Positions 22,543 to 34,833 of a DNA stretch of 64,000 nucleotides are shown piece by piece. The notes beneath the pieces were generated by a model. That model had not been told where the DNA came from and did not search any database. It worked only from the letters and a program-made list of their open reading frames with translations. The stretch comes from Lithospermum erythrorhizon (lineage: Eukaryota > Streptophyta > Magnoliopsida > Boraginales > Boraginaceae). The translations under genes and the position numbers were made by a program. The stretch is from assembly GCA_019722365.1 (NCBI GenBank), contig JADFUC010002229.1:17643-81642 (forward strand), given 5' to 3'. Each line of letters opens with the position of its first letter. Position 1 is the first letter of the stretch.

Positions 22543-25500
22543 CAGGGATGGAACCAGGATGTAAAAGTAAGGGGGGTCAAGTTGAAATAAAAATATTGTA
22601 TATAACTTGTAAAATAATACTTCATAGTAAAAATGATAAAATTCATCTTAAAGGTACTCTACGGCCTTTTATTCTATCAAAGTCTTCAATAATGCTATCA
22701 GTAGAGATATTTTCAACTATTTCTCTTTCTATATAAATAATCAAAGAATAAAGAAAGAAATCTATCGTCCATCTTATTTCGATCAAACCGATTAACGTAT
22801 GTTCATAGCGAGGAAAATAATCGTTCAACGTTGTTGTAATCTTTTGGAAGGGTTAGAATACGAATCAATCTATCTATAAGAGGATAAATAGTAGATTTTC
22901 CTGTTCTCACAGTGTTTGACATAACTTCGAGATATTATAGGGTATTCTTGAACTCTGGATGATCAATAATGTCTTCCTTATAGTGCCTCAACAGAATCTT
23001 TAGAATATCTTTTTCATTATTCATGAAATCTTCTGAGTAGAATGTCTCAACAAGTCGACAAATACTTTCCACATTGAACATTTTATAGCCATCTCTAAGA
23101 TCCAAAGCCACACAAAGAACAAGCAACTCATTAGTTGTTTCATTGAACCTGTTGTTCAATTCTGCCAAATTAAAATCTATAGTTGCATTAAACAAATCAA
23201 AGTGATAATGATGCTCCATAGTCATAGGATTAGTCATCTCTTGTCTCTGGCGATTTCGAGCACGACCAACAAAATAAAAAGCACTCATTTGAGGAACTTC
23301 TATACCTTCTTTTTGACAAAATAATTTCACCTTTTCTATGAATTGTTCCCATCGGCATCTACAAGTAGTTGGTGCACCTTAGTACTTTTCAAAGATCAAT
23401 CGCATTTAATATGTCTTGAGACTTCCTTTGAAGCAATTGGCAAAGATCATGACTGATTTCCAAAATCTCCTTCATCATATGCAAGATAAAAACAAATTCA
23501 AAGGATGTTAGAGTTTTGTAAGCTCCCTCGGCATCCCCTCGTTGGCTTGATCCCGCTTCCGTCGCGTATATACTCAATCGGTGCAAGTTGGTGAGAAGCA
23601 GTTTCAGTAAACTACAAACAGAATTATAATGTGACCCGCATCGAGTGTCACCTGCCCGTTGCAAACATTGACTCTGATTCAAAGCTTTTCTAGTCTCCAA
23701 ATCATCATGGGCTACCAACATTGCTATTTCATTAGCTTGACATCCATCAAATTTCTGGATTAACTACGCAGACTACGGCACAATTTATAATGAATGGTAA
23801 TTTATTTTCAAAAAAATCATTCTGAGATCCTATCTCTGCTTGGTACAACGGGCCAATTAGATTTGATAGGCAAAATAGTAAGACAAAACCCAGGCAAATC
23901 GACATTCGGTAAAACCGAGCTCTTAATCCATTAACCTACCACTCATATTACTAAGCGCCATCCTTAACCGATACGGATATTATGCACACTTAGTCCATGT
24001 TCATTCAGAAGAAAAAACATAGCATCTTTAAGTGTTTCAGCTATAGTATTACGAACATGAATCAAATCCAGAAGCCTTTCTTGAATAAAACCACCCTCAT
24101 TCACATATCTCCATATGACCGCCCATTGTTCCTTGTTAGACTTATCCATGAGACTCATCAACTAGAATACAAAATTTAGCATTTCCAATTTCTTGGCAAT
24201 TACATTGTAGGCACCACTTGTTATGGAGGGTTTTTACAAAATTTCTTTGAACTTTAGGAGATGTGTATGTAGCATTTTGGGCGTTTTCAAAATTCTGGCC
24301 TTCTCCATCATTAAGACATAAAAGCGGAAGTAATGCAAAGAAAATTATCTCGATTAAGAGAATTTTCTTTCATCACATACGTAAAGGGAGACCTTGATAA
24401 GTGAGAAATCGAACACTAACCAATTGGCTTCAAGTCTTAAGCGATTTTCCTTCTTCCTTCTTAGTATGCTTATTAATCACTTTATCAGTAATGTAAGATG
24501 AATTCCTCAAGTAATCATACATTTAGCACGTCATGGGATGAGTTTAATTGACCCATATGTTGCTTGAGAGCACAATCATTACCATTTACTTTTCTCCAAT
24601 TTTGAAATCCTCCACTAATAAATGCAATCGACTTCTCTGATGGTTTTCTGAATAGATAACAAGGAAGACAATATGCAGCATGAGTAGATGGAGAATACTC
24701 TAACCAATCAGGATATAACTTATACCAAGAAGCTTTCGTCTGCGGTGTTGGCCATTACTTGAATGAAATTACTTATTTTGGTTGATGAGTCCACATTTGG
24801 ATATATGCATGCAGATAATGATCTAATTCATTAGAGAATATACATGCTCGAGGTTTTAATCGAGTCTCGGATAATATCTCCCTTGCTTTACGTTTCTTTA
24901 TGTTTTTGTAGAATCGATTCAAAACACCATTTTTCAAGATGTGTCGTATCAATGTTGTCATTATTTTCAGTAGGAATTGAATCATTAGTCACCGATGTAG
25001 TTGTTTCTGTAATTGAGACAGTTGAGGGTTCTCTCTTTTTAAAAAAGGAGTCAATTATTTTGATTCTTTTATTTGCCATTTCTGATAATCAATACCAACA
25101 AAATATTACAAACCAAAAAATTATATTAAAAAAATATAACTCTATAAATTATTAACAAAGAAAAAATGCTACCAATTATCGAAAACTTATATTACGTACT
25201 AAACAATTTACGTACTAAATAATTTAAGAATATAAATCAATAAAATAAATAATATGACTTACTGTATAACTTTAGACAAGTATTTGAGGCTAAGCCTTGA
25301 AGCAAAATTGTAGTATTATAAGTACTTGATGATTGATGAGCACTCGAGCAGCCAATTATGATGATTGATGAGCGAGTAAGCGCGGGTTACTTTTCAATAA
25401 TATGACTCACCGGTGTGGATGACGCTTTGGACCTTGGGAGTTTGATTGTATAAAATAAAAATTTATTAAATATTTTGCCTGAAACCCACATTAATAACCC

Positions 25501-25739
25501 ACAGTTAAGAGCCCATGTTACTATGTAATAGAGCAATAAGTAGTCTTTGTCTAAAAGGCATAGACAAAAAGTAATAGAAATAAAAGGCATGGGCGAGATT
25601 CGATCACAGGCCACGAGGAAGTAGTCTGTCTTTTTTCGGTGCGAGGGGGCCATCGAACTCTGGCTCATTTGTTATGCATGCATCGCACATATAATATATA
25701 GATATTTCTAAAAAGTCGGGGGGACTAGCGGTTCGCCTG
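22543..25739 (-). mobile_element. hAT-family relic with TTF finger and DUF4371 (ZMYM1-like)
   Basis: The left end CAGGGATGGAACCAGG followed by a GGGGGG run and the inverted right end CAGGCGAACC followed by CCCCCC are hAT-like termini. The minus strand between them holds a decayed transposase of the type common in plants that is annotated as zinc finger MYM-type protein 1-like. No clean 8 bp target duplication was seen, so the exact ends are tentative. Confidence 0.65.
22935..25079 (-). pseudogene. TTF-type / DUF4371 hAT transposase pseudogene
   Basis: Reading on the minus strand from 25,079: MANKRIKIIDSFFKKREPS (typical start), a TTF-finger region around 24,590-24,750 with WYKLYPDWLEYSPSTHAAYC and LPCYLF, DUF4371 pieces at 24,161-23,964 (EQWAVIWRYVNEGGFIQERLL), then LQRAGDTRCGSHYNS with LTSFEFVFILHMMKEIL at 23,721-23,389, and the C-terminal part with LAELNNRFNETTNELL and YKMFNVESIC to 22,935. 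The order is correct for the family. The QGYDGASNM-type segment expected near 23,740-23,960 is missing or displaced. In the family the protein cuts and moves the element; this copy is dead. Confidence 0.85.
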
Positions 25740-26232
25740 ATATAATCATTGGCCCCCGATCGATGTTGTAGTAAACGTATATTCTACATTGCTACTTGGG
25801 CTTACTCACGCAAATTGACAATGCAAACAAGTTTGGAAGTTGATAAAAAATATCGGGAGTTTGATTCGAATCAGAGGGATAATAAGTTTTCCAAGTAAGC
25901 ACCTCCAAAGCTAGTGCTTTTAGTGAGAATTTCCATGATTATTATTAGCCACCAGCACAATGAAAATAACTAAATTACGACCCCTCCGTCCATCCAATTT
26001 TAATTGAGACTTATTTCTATTTTTGGTATCCAACTTTAGTCGTTCAATTTCTAAAAAAAAAATCTATTATATTCACTTATCCTCGTTTGCTAATGAGATA
26101 TAGTGGGAACCGCAGATTATGGATGGTAGTAATCATAATAAGATTCATTGGATCTATTGATGCGTAGATTGTTGGATCAAGTTTTTTCTGAAGATCGTGT
26201 TGTCATAACGGTTGACATGCGATGCGTTACCA
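25740..26232. other. Short spacer with a truncated Stowaway-like end
   Basis: CCCCTCCGTCC at about 25,981-25,991, followed by AATTTTAATTGAGAC, resembles the left end of a plant Stowaway (Tc1/mariner) MITE. No right end is present before the copia-2 LTR. Nothing else was recognised. Confidence 0.45.
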
Positions 26233-27030
26233 TGTATTATCTACCGCACAGTATCAAAGCGATGAGGCTTTCGGATGTCTCGCTTGCATCAATCGGATTT
26301 CAGAGATATATGCGTATAAAAGAATAGGTGATATATGAAGATCTCGAAAATATATTCCTTGAAGATCAAAGTTGTTTTAATAAGGCAAGCATTGGAGTCA
26401 TATTAGGACTCGTATACTTATGGCAGGCGGTGGATCTCAAATCAAAGACCTTACTATATTAAAGACCGAAACCCTACAACACCTACACTATATAAAGGCG
26501 TTGATTTAAAGAATGAAAACCACCAAAATAATTTATTTACAACAAAGCATTCTTGCATTGATAGAGACAAATTTTTATTCATATTTAGTGTAGGTCACTT
26601 GTGTGTTGAAGAAGTGTCTGTCTTACAAGTATTATGCGTTATAACGCTCCGTTGTAATAATCATTGAGCTTTTTCATTGGAATTATTATAAGTCAAACAG
26701 GAGAGTGTTGACAAGGGGAGAAAGAGAAGATAGGTGAATCTTAGTCTTAGAAAATAGATTGAAGGTTAGTTAGGGTGTAAGTAGAATGTGGAGCATTTGT
26801 AAGACCCTACTTGTAGTACTTCATATTACATAATTTGAAGTTCTCCACTGGGCAAAATTTGCCTCAGGGCGTAAGTGCAACTACGGCGGGCGGGTTACTC
26901 ATCTCGGAGTTATTTAATTTATAGCCGTTTATTTATTTATTGTGTTTTGCTTAATTATAAGAATCAGGGTATTGGTAATTTGTTGGTTGGACACTTGGCA
27001 GGTTTTCTAGGAAAGTTCACAACGTTTTCA
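26233..27030 (+). repeat. copia-2 5' LTR
   Basis: It starts at CATGTATTATCTACC and ends GTTTTCA. Runs of more than 60 identical bases are shared with 34,070-34,833 (for example around 26,385-26,455). A TATA box is at 26,489-26,495. The outer border is tentative, since the two LTRs stop matching a few bases upstream. Confidence 0.8.
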
Positions 27031-27046
27031 ATTGAGTATCGAGGCG
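27031..27046 (+). other. copia-2 primer binding site (initiator-Met type, mutated)
   Basis: ATTGAGTATCGAGGCG corresponds to ATTGGTATCAGAGC, the site matching plant initiator tRNA-Met. The copy after the 3' LTR (34,834-34,848) is closer to the consensus, with TTGGTATCGGAGG. Confidence 0.65.
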
Positions 27047-27099
27047 GGCACTCGACATACAGACTGAGATTTGAGTGAACTCATAAACACATAAAAAAA

Positions 27100-28110
27100 A
27101 TGGAAGCTAATAAGGAGTGAGGATCGTCCTTGAGCCACTACAATTGGATGGAAAAGAATTATCCCATCTTTTGGAAGGCGAAATGATTGCTTTTAAATCA
27201 GTTGATTCCAAAATATGAAGTCTATAATTTTACGGATGGGCGGCTCATACAAGGCCGTCGAAGAGGATGAGGAAGAGTTGTGAAGACTGAGGCAGAAAGG
27301 ACTCCTGCAGAGGATGAGTTAGCTCTTGGAAATGACAAGGCCATGAATGCCATTTTTTTCGCGGTTGTTGACCACCCCAACATGTTGAATGATTAGTAAT
27401 TGCCTTTGTTGCTAAGGAAGCATGGAAATGTGCAAACAACTTATAAAAGAACTATCAAGGTTAGGATGCCAAGGCTTGACAACTAACAACGGATAAGGAA
27501 ACTACTAAGATGGAAGGGATGATATTCGCGCCCGTAGCACGGGATTAATGACATGGAAAATGAGGCTTTTGCACTTGGAGAACCCATATCAAATGAGAAG
27601 CAAGTACGAAGGTTCAGGACCGATTCGATCGTAGTTTGAGAGCAAAGTTACTGCTATTGAAGAGGCACAAGATCTTAGCAACATGAGGCTTGATGATCTG
27701 ATTGGAAATCTCACAACTTATGAAATGAAGATTGACTCCATTGAGCCAGTCAAGAAGAAAGAAATTTCCCTCAATGTTAGCTGCAAGGAGGGAGATGAGG
27801 AAGATCTTAAGGAAACCATGAGTCTGCTGGCCAAAAACTTCAACAAAACTATGAAAAGATTCAATAAGAAACCGTATACAGCAGGAGAGAATTCAAGTGG
27901 CAATGACAGACGGTTTGACAACTGGAAGAAGAATAAATCTATAGAAGGAGGCAACATGAGCTATTCAAGTTCAATGTCCAAATTATATCAAGAAACAGAC
28001 CAAGAGTTATTACACCACTCATTCCGATGAAGACTCTGATGATGAGGAAGGAAGAAATGGACAAAACACATTTGTTGCCTTCACTGCACAAATTCATAAT
28101 GAAAGTGTAA
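27100..28110 (+). pseudogene. copia-2 gag
   Basis: Gag starts at the ATG near 27,100 (MEANKE) and continues in several frames through KAMNAIFFAV and NEAFALGEPISNEK. The open piece 27,683-28,030 has LDDLIGNLTTYEMK and LLAKNFNKTMKRFNKKPY. Compared with copia-1, the first zinc knuckle is nearly all deleted: sequence jumps from the serine-rich linker to CPNYIKKQTKSYYTT in another frame, leaving only the last Cys. Confidence 0.85.
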
Positions 28111-28175
28111 AATCTACGGTGAGTCACATTCGGCTGGCTTGACATCGGTGTGTGAATTAGATCGACAATGAAGAA

Positions 28176-28772
28176 TTGATAGCCAATTACAAAATACTTT
28201 TTCAAAAGTGGATTAAGTTAACTCAAATGTATTCTTTTGTGGAAGGTGAAAAGAAACAGTTGATCATGGTAAATATGGGACTTACCAAGATGATTGAAGA
28301 TCAAAAGATTGAGATTGGAATTCTAGAGGGAAGAATTCAAACTATGACAAGAGGTATCAAGATGATGAATTCTAGCACTGAAATTCTTGACGAAATTCTG
28401 GAGAAAGGGAAAAGGAATGTGTCCAACTCTGGAATTGGATGTACTGAAAGAGAGGCCAGACGAAAGGGTCCAGCTACTACAACTTGGGTTGTCTCAAGTC
28501 ATCAACAGAATGTGCAATCTCCTAATTTTGAAAAGAGAACTGTAATCACTACTCGGCCAGAGAAAAAGGGAAGAAGGAAGTATGATCGGAGGTGTTATCA
28601 TTGTGGAAAAAGAGGCCATATAGCTCCATACTGTTACAAAATATATGGTAGAGGTCGAAGCAAGTATTACTTATCCAAGATGAAATGGGTTAAGAAAGAA
28701 CCAGTACTGAGCAATGTAGTGTTTACTTCTCTGAAAGCAACTGCATGGGAAGGATGGTATTTTGATAGTTGA
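28176..28772 (+). pseudogene. copia-2 gag-pol: coiled coil, second zinc knuckle, protease start
   Basis: A 198-codon open frame has a coiled coil (KKQLIMVNMGLTKMIEDQKIE), MTRGIKMMNSSTEILDEIL and the CCHC knuckle CYHCGKRGHIAPYC. It ends WYFDS followed by TGA: the Gly codon of the aspartic protease DSG motif has become a stop. Protease sequence (RHMTGNKSYLNKVEKLQGD) continues in frame just after, at 28,773-28,960. Confidence 0.85.
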
Positions 28773-30058
28773 TGCTTTAGACATATGACAGGAAACAAAT
28801 CTTACTTAAATAAAGTAGAGAAACTACAAGGAGACTGTGTCACTTTTGGAGGGAGCAAAATATCAAGAGGCAATTTGTCTAGTATGGATGGATTGTCAAA
28901 ACTGAAGAATGTGTTATTAGTCGATGGTTTGGCCAGTCAATCTAAATCGACATCGACTAAGCGTATGATGAAGGAATGGAGGTTGTCTTTACTAAGGATG
29001 CTTGCGTGGTTAGCAATAATCAGAATGAGGCAATAATGAAAGGTACTAGGTCTCCTGACAACTGTTACCTTTGGACACCACATAGGGCCATGTCCTGCAA
29101 AACAGATGAAGATGTTGATCTCTGGCATAGAAAGTTATGGCACACTAACTACCGAAATATTCAACAATTCATCTCTAAAGAAGTTGTAACAAGTCTTCCA
29201 AAACTGAATATTAAGGAAAAGACGTATGGCGAATGTCAAATTGGGAAGCAGACCAAGGTGTGCCGTCAAATTTGCTACAATGATGGTCCGCAACTAGAAT
29301 ACTGGAACTATTGCACATGGACTTGATGGGGCCAATGCAAGTGGAGAGCATAGGAGGAAAGAAGTATATCTATGTCTGTGTGGATGATTTCTCCAGATAC
29401 ACATGGGTTGAATTCCTCAGAGAAAAATCAGATGTCTTTGATGTTTGACTGACTTGCCACTTAGCGAGTTTTAGAGGAAAAGGGGTGACCATCATCAGAA
29501 TTAGGAGTGATCATGGGAAAAGAATTTGAAGAAAATTCGAGGTTTATTGACACACCTTTCAGAAGGAATCGAGACATGAGTTTTCAGCCCCATCACTCCT
29601 CAGCAAAATGGCATTGTTGAAAGGAAGAATAGGACTATACAAGAAATGGCCAAAGTTATGCTCCATGCGAAGAAGCTTCTGTAAGATTTTGGTGAAAATT
29701 TATTAACACTATGCCATATTCTGTCGAATCACTCTTCGTCCTGGAACAAAACAATACAACATATGAAAATATGAAGGGGAATATTCAATATTTTCATATC
29801 TTTGGTAGTGTTTGTTATATTCTTGTTGATAGGGACCAACGACAAAAATTTGATGTTAAAGGGGATGAAGGGATATTTATTGGATATTCCAAAAATAGCA
29901 GGGCCTTGAGAGTGTATAACAACAGCACACAATCTATCATGGAATCCATAAATGTCAAAGTGGTTGACCCGGGATCCTTTTCCAGGAAGAGGACGAAGAA
30001 GAAACCGTCAGCTGTCGATCAATTTGTCCTGCGTGTGCAGTCGAACAACGGTCATTAG
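28773..30058 (+). pseudogene. copia-2 protease remainder and integrase
   Basis: Protease-like sequence leads into the pre-integrase finger (DLWHRKLWHTNYRNIQQFISKE, then YGECQIGKQ, where the first Cys of the CxxC pair is Tyr). The integrase core starts MDLMGPMQVESI (29,320), with VDDFSRYTWVEF and RSDHG; frames then break before the PQQNGIVERKNR block at about 29,600. The C-terminal piece 29,711-30,058 has GSVCYILVDRDQRQKFDVKGDEGIFIGYS. Confidence 0.85.
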
Positions 30059-30189
30059 AAAACAATAATGATGTTACAACTGAACTTGATAGCAATATTG
30101 AACCAGCTGCACGTATTCAGAAGACTCATCCTGTTAGCAATATAATAGGTGAGATAGGAGGAGGTATAGCTACTAGAAAGAAGGACAAG

Positions 30190-31400
30190 GTGGACTACAG
30201 GAAGATGGCTGGACTTTTTGCTGAAACATGCTTTCTCTCAAATATGGAACCAAAGAATGTGAAGGATGCCTTGATGGATGAGAACTGGATCAATGCAATG
30301 CAAGAGGAATTGCTACAATTTGAAAGAAATGATGTGTGGGAACTGGTACCAAGGCCTCAAGAACCTGATAATGGGTGGGCGCCAAAGTGGATCTTTAAGA
30401 ACAAGTCTGATGAACTTGGAAATGTCAACAGGAATAAAGCTAGATTAGTGGCACAAGGATGTACACAAGTGGAAGGAATTGATTTTGAAGAAACATTTGC
30501 ACTCTTTTCATCAAAGAAAAGGCCGGTGATGGTTGCTCAGATATATGTGGATGACATTGTTTTTGGGGGAGTGTCAGACCCACTGGTAAAACAGTTTGTT
30601 AAACAAATGGAGGCCAAATTCGAGATGAGCATGGTAGGAGAACTTAAATATTTCTTGGGGATTCAGATAAACCAAATGGAGGATAGCATTTTCATCTCTC
30701 AATCCAAGTACGCAAAGAACATTGTGAAGAAGTTTGGTCTGGAATCAGCAAAATCCAAAAGAACCCCGCTAGCCACTCATGTCAAGATTACCAGAGATGA
30801 AGATGGAAAAGAAGTTGATGTCAGCAACTATAGAAGCATGATTGGAAGCCTGCTTTATCTAACAGCAAGTAGGTCAGACATGGCTCATTCTGTAGGAGTG
30901 TGTGCTAGATATCAAGCTGCTCCCAAGGAAAGTCATTTGAACCTTGTAAAGAGAATCATCAAATATGTGCAAGGTACTCTCAACCATGGATTACTGTATA
31001 CCTTTGATACTAACAACCTTCTTGTAGGATACTATGATCTTGAATTTGGGCATGGAATCTTTGAGGATAGAAAAGTACCTCACGGAGGATGTTTTCTTGA
31101 AACTTGGTGTCGTGGATTCGGAAGAGCCAGAACTACGTATCCTTATCAAGCTAGCGGAAAATTTGAATATATTGTTGCTGGAAGTGGCTGTACTCAATTG
31201 TTGTGGATGAAGCAGATGCTTGAGGAATATGGTGTCAATCCAAGTGTTATGACATTGTACCGTGACAACATGAGTGCCATAAGTATCTCGAAGAATCTGT
31301 CTTGATATAAGCGAGGACCCGATCAAATGAGCATTAGACATCACTTTGTTAGAAAATTGGAGCATGTGAATACTGAAAAGCAGATAGCTAACATCTTCAC
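30190..31400 (+). pseudogene. copia-2 reverse transcriptase and RNase H with internal RT deletion
   Basis: The 371-codon frame 30,190-31,305 starts with WINAMQEELLQFERNDVWELVPRP and reaches EGIDFEETFA, then jumps to MVAQIYVDDIVFGG. About 100 residues are missing compared with the family and with copia-1, including the MDVKSAFLNG-type block with the first catalytic Asp. YVDD, ELKYFLGIQINQ and MIGSLLYLTASR are kept. The RNase H part has EDRK, SGCTQLLWMKQMLEEYG and LYRDNMSAI, then a stop; homologous sequence (RHHFVRKLEHVNTEKQIANIFTK) continues to about 31,410. Confidence 0.9.
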
Positions 31401-31755
31401 CAAAAGTTGGATGTGAATCGAAATTTAGTGCCTAGGGCGGCCTTAGGATTGTGTGTGTTATGGAGAAATAATTACCTCGGTATAACGCTCTTGAGAGAGC
31501 AAATGTTATAGCGGTCGGATAACTAATAGCTCAGCGGTTATTTTTACGTAAATTGGCGGTTAATAAGAAATTGATTGCATACGGCTTTATTATTGAAGCA
31601 TTGAAAGTTTCTTTCACGCTCCACAATACACTCGACCCGCTCGCACAATTTTATTACGATCACATTTTCGAACTTCTTCACGTTCAAATCATCATCGTCC
31701 CAAAAATTCTTCCAAAATCCTTTACACCAACATCAAATTTCCTCTCTACAATAAA

Positions 31756-33744
31756 ATGGTCAAAACAAGAGGAGGCATTTCTTGTACAAGTAAGAAAGAC
31801 AGAGGCGGTCAAGAGTCAAATTCTTCAAGACCTACTAGGGTTAATGAAAAGGGAGAAACCGTACGCTTTTCGGTCGTTCCTCACTACGGACAGCCTTGAG
31901 AAGTTTCGACCAAGAAACTGATGTTTTTTATTCTTTGCCATGGAAGGACAATGTTGTTTCAGAGAATCAAGCTTCGGAGCCTAAAGTTGATTCTCAAGCA
32001 CAACGGAGTGTTACAGATGGAGATGTGGTATCGTGTCCTCGACGGATGATGGCAGCAGTAAGAATCCTAATCCTAATTCTATTTCAATTGAGAAAGTTGC
32101 TAGTACAGAAACCCTAATTAGCCAGATTGGGGAAAATCAGGACTATAGAAATATAGGTTCCCAACATGTAAGAGTTGAGGAAATTGTAGAGAATGTTAAC
32201 TCTCTAAGAAGAGTGCGAATTTCTTTGAGAATGTCGACAGTGTCAAAGGACACTTGATTGAGACCGGTCTTAGAAATGCGCTAAGAGTCAGAGTTCGATT
32301 AAGGCTAAAATTTTGGATGTGTTAAAGAATAATCACGAAGGTCGTGGATTAAGAGGGTTCTGAGAAAACAAAAGGCACATTCGACATTTTCCTAGAACTG
32401 TTAATCCAACTATAAAGGGTAATAAGGATGATTCTTCAGAAAAGGATCAAGATGATGAGGTTGTGGTTGTGTCTTCAACTGCTGGTCGGATGAGGACTAG
32501 GGCAAGTACTGCTGCCCTTGAAGAGAAGAGAGCTGCATTTGATGTAGGGAGAGATAGGGGTAAATCTGCAGAACCCATGGACTTGGAGGATTTGGAGTTA
32601 TTGATTGAGAAGAAAAAGGCTACTGAAAAGGGGAAGGGTAAGAGGGGAAGGGTAAGAGACCTTGTTCTGGGAAATCAAAAGAAGGGGATGTACCCAAGAA
32701 AAGGAAAGGAGTTGTCATCTCTGAACCTTCACATGGCAGAGCTAAGGACAATTTTATTGTTGATGATGTTGAGGAGTCTGAACAGGAAGATGCTACTTAT
32801 CTTGCTAGGAGAAAATCAAAAGGAAAAATGAAGATCAATGATGATAGGAATAGGATCAATAATAGGAGGATAGCCAAGGGGATTGAAGAGATGTCTACTG
32901 AGGGAGTAGAGTTCAATTCTGAAGAGAATGAAACTAGATGGAACTCTGTGTGTGCTAGGAATATTCTTCCTGAGAGGTACCTCTCTGAGGCTACCATGAA
33001 GAATCAGACTTACATGGATATCATTTAAGAGTCAGGGATGCTGGCCATTTTTGATGAAATTGGCCCACATTGGCCAAGCATTGTGAGAGAATTCATCTGC
33101 AACCTCTCTGAAGATATTATTGATCCATCCAGCTCTATGTTTCATAAAGTAAAGATGAGGGGTAAGCTATTTAATTTTAGTCCAGCTTTGATCAACTAGC
33201 ATTATGGGGTACAGAATGATGGGATCACTGGATCGGTCCTGAAGCTAAATGACTTCATCAAGACCATGACTGATGGTGTGTTGACTGAATTGCCAATCTG
33301 GTCCCAACCTCCAACAATACCAATGTTAGTGAAGGTGTAGGGAGAATGTTGTATGTCATGGGATCTGATCAGGAGATGAACTTTGGGAGAGTGATATTTG
33401 ATCAAATTGTGGATCACTCAAGAACTGGAGCAAAACTGAAGCCCATTGGCTTTCCTAGCCTGATATGTAGTCTGCTGATTCCCCAACATCCTGAGATCTT
33501 GAAAGCTGCAGATGGTCCTGGAGAAGATGCTAAGCCTCTTACTATCACTGACAAGCTGATGTCTGGGAAACGAGTAGTGGATGTGGAGGTCAAAGATGCT
33601 GGACAATCTGCTGTTGTACCTGAGGGGGAGGCTGTTGTCTTGCTGATCAAGGCTTATGAAGAGGAACTGAAAATGCTGGAGGTGGATATTCGGCTAAAGC
33701 AGAACAAAGTGGCTGAGTTGAAAGCCAAAATTCAAGCCTTATGA
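31756..33744 (+). pseudogene. copia-2 accessory ORF region downstream of pol
   Basis: This is the counterpart of the copia-1 accessory region. It starts MVKTRGGISCTSKKDRGG at 31,756. Blocks in order: STAGRMRTRASTAALEEKR (about 32,478-32,535), LPERYLSEATMKNQTYMDI (about 32,968-33,025), EFICNLSEDIIDPSS (about 33,090-33,135), RGKLFNFSPALIN then a stop (about 33,157-33,198), DHSRTGAKLKPIGFP (33,411-33,455) and a C-terminal coiled coil (AYEEELKMLEVDIRLKQN). It resembles proteins annotated as putative plant transposon protein. No membrane segment is seen. It encodes no recognisable enzyme and its role in the element is unknown. Confidence 0.75.
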
Positions 33745-34069
33745 GCCAGCTTTCCCTCAGCATCCAATGATCCTACCTCTAATGTTGCAGAAGATCCTAC
33801 TCAGTCTCATGTGTAATTTGCTTTGGGCCCATTTTATGACAAATAGGGGGAGTATGTTGTGTTTTAACCCCTTATTTGTCTTGGATAATATTTTATTTTC
33901 TATTACATTTGGATATCCTTTGACATTTCTTCTTCGGCGGTTAGTGCGACAACTTTGTGTACTAATGTTTGTTTGTTGATTTGCTGTTTTAACACTTGTG
34001 TCTTGACGTGGAGGATTTTTTTTGAAGGCCTTGGAGGATTGTTTGTTGAAGGCATTGGGGGATTTGTCA

Positions 34070-34833
34070 TGTATTATCTACGACCAAAATATGTCAACGA
34101 TGAGAACTTCGGATAATACCAGCTTGCATGTCAGTTCGAGGAGATATATGCGTATAAAGAATAGGTGATATGAAGATCTAAATATATTCCTTGAAGATCA
34201 AGTTACTAATAAGGCAAGCATTGGAGTCATATTAGGACTCGTATACTTATGGCAGGCGGTGGATCTCAAATCAAAGACCTTACTATATTGAAGACCCGAA
34301 ACCTACTGACACACACTATATAAAGCGTTGGTTTAAAATTAAAACCACCGAAATAATTTATTTACAACAAAGCATTCTTGCATTGATAGAGACAAATTTT
34401 TAATTTATTTAGTGTAGGTCGCTTGTGTTAGAAGAGCATAATCTTTTAAATGTGCGATTGTTATACACTCGTTGAAACTAATCATTGAGCTTTAAATTCG
34501 AATTATTGTAAAGTCCAAGCAACGGGAGAGTGTTGACGAGAGAAGGAGAATAGGTGGATCCTGGTCTTGAAAAGTAAAATTGAAGGTTAGTTAGAGTAGA
34601 ATGGGCATTTTTGTAAGACCACTTGTAATTACTTAAATTATTATAGTGGAAGTTCTCCTGGGCAATTGCCCCCGGACGTATGTGCAACTCTAGCCTTTGA
34701 GCGGGTTACCAATCTCGGAGTTATTTACTTTATAGCCGTTTATTTATTTATTTTGTTTTGCTTAAGCGTAAGTCCCGAAGGTGTCGGTGACTATTGGTTG
34801 GACACTTATTTACTAAAGCGAGTTCACTTTTCG
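34070..34833 (+). repeat. copia-2 3' LTR
   Basis: It matches the 5' LTR from CATGTATTATCTACG to the end (TTTTCG instead of TTTTCA), including a TATA box at 34,317-34,323. The sequence just upstream (GGGGGATTTGTCATG) also occurs in the copia-1 3' leader, but there a further polypurine tract follows, so the left edge of this LTR may be truncated. Confidence 0.8.

Larger units (their letters stand above)
26233..34833 (+). mobile_element. Ty1/copia retrotransposon of SIRE type (copia-2)
   Basis: This is an 8.6 kb element of the same type as copia-1, with LTRs of about 0.8 kb, gag, pol and the accessory ORF region after pol. Coding regions are more readable than in copia-1, including a 371-codon pol piece, but internal deletions removed part of gag and the first half of RT. 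The right end is unusual: the sequence runs from the 3' LTR into a second copy of the primer site and gag, then a third LTR fragment. Confidence 0.88.

Noticed and set aside
25980..26060. Complete Stowaway element
   Set aside because: Only a left-end motif is present; no matching right end or TA target duplication was found.
30991..31365. Minus-strand ORF of 124 codons
   Set aside because: It overlaps copia-2 RNase H on the opposite strand; the + strand reading is clearly the real one.
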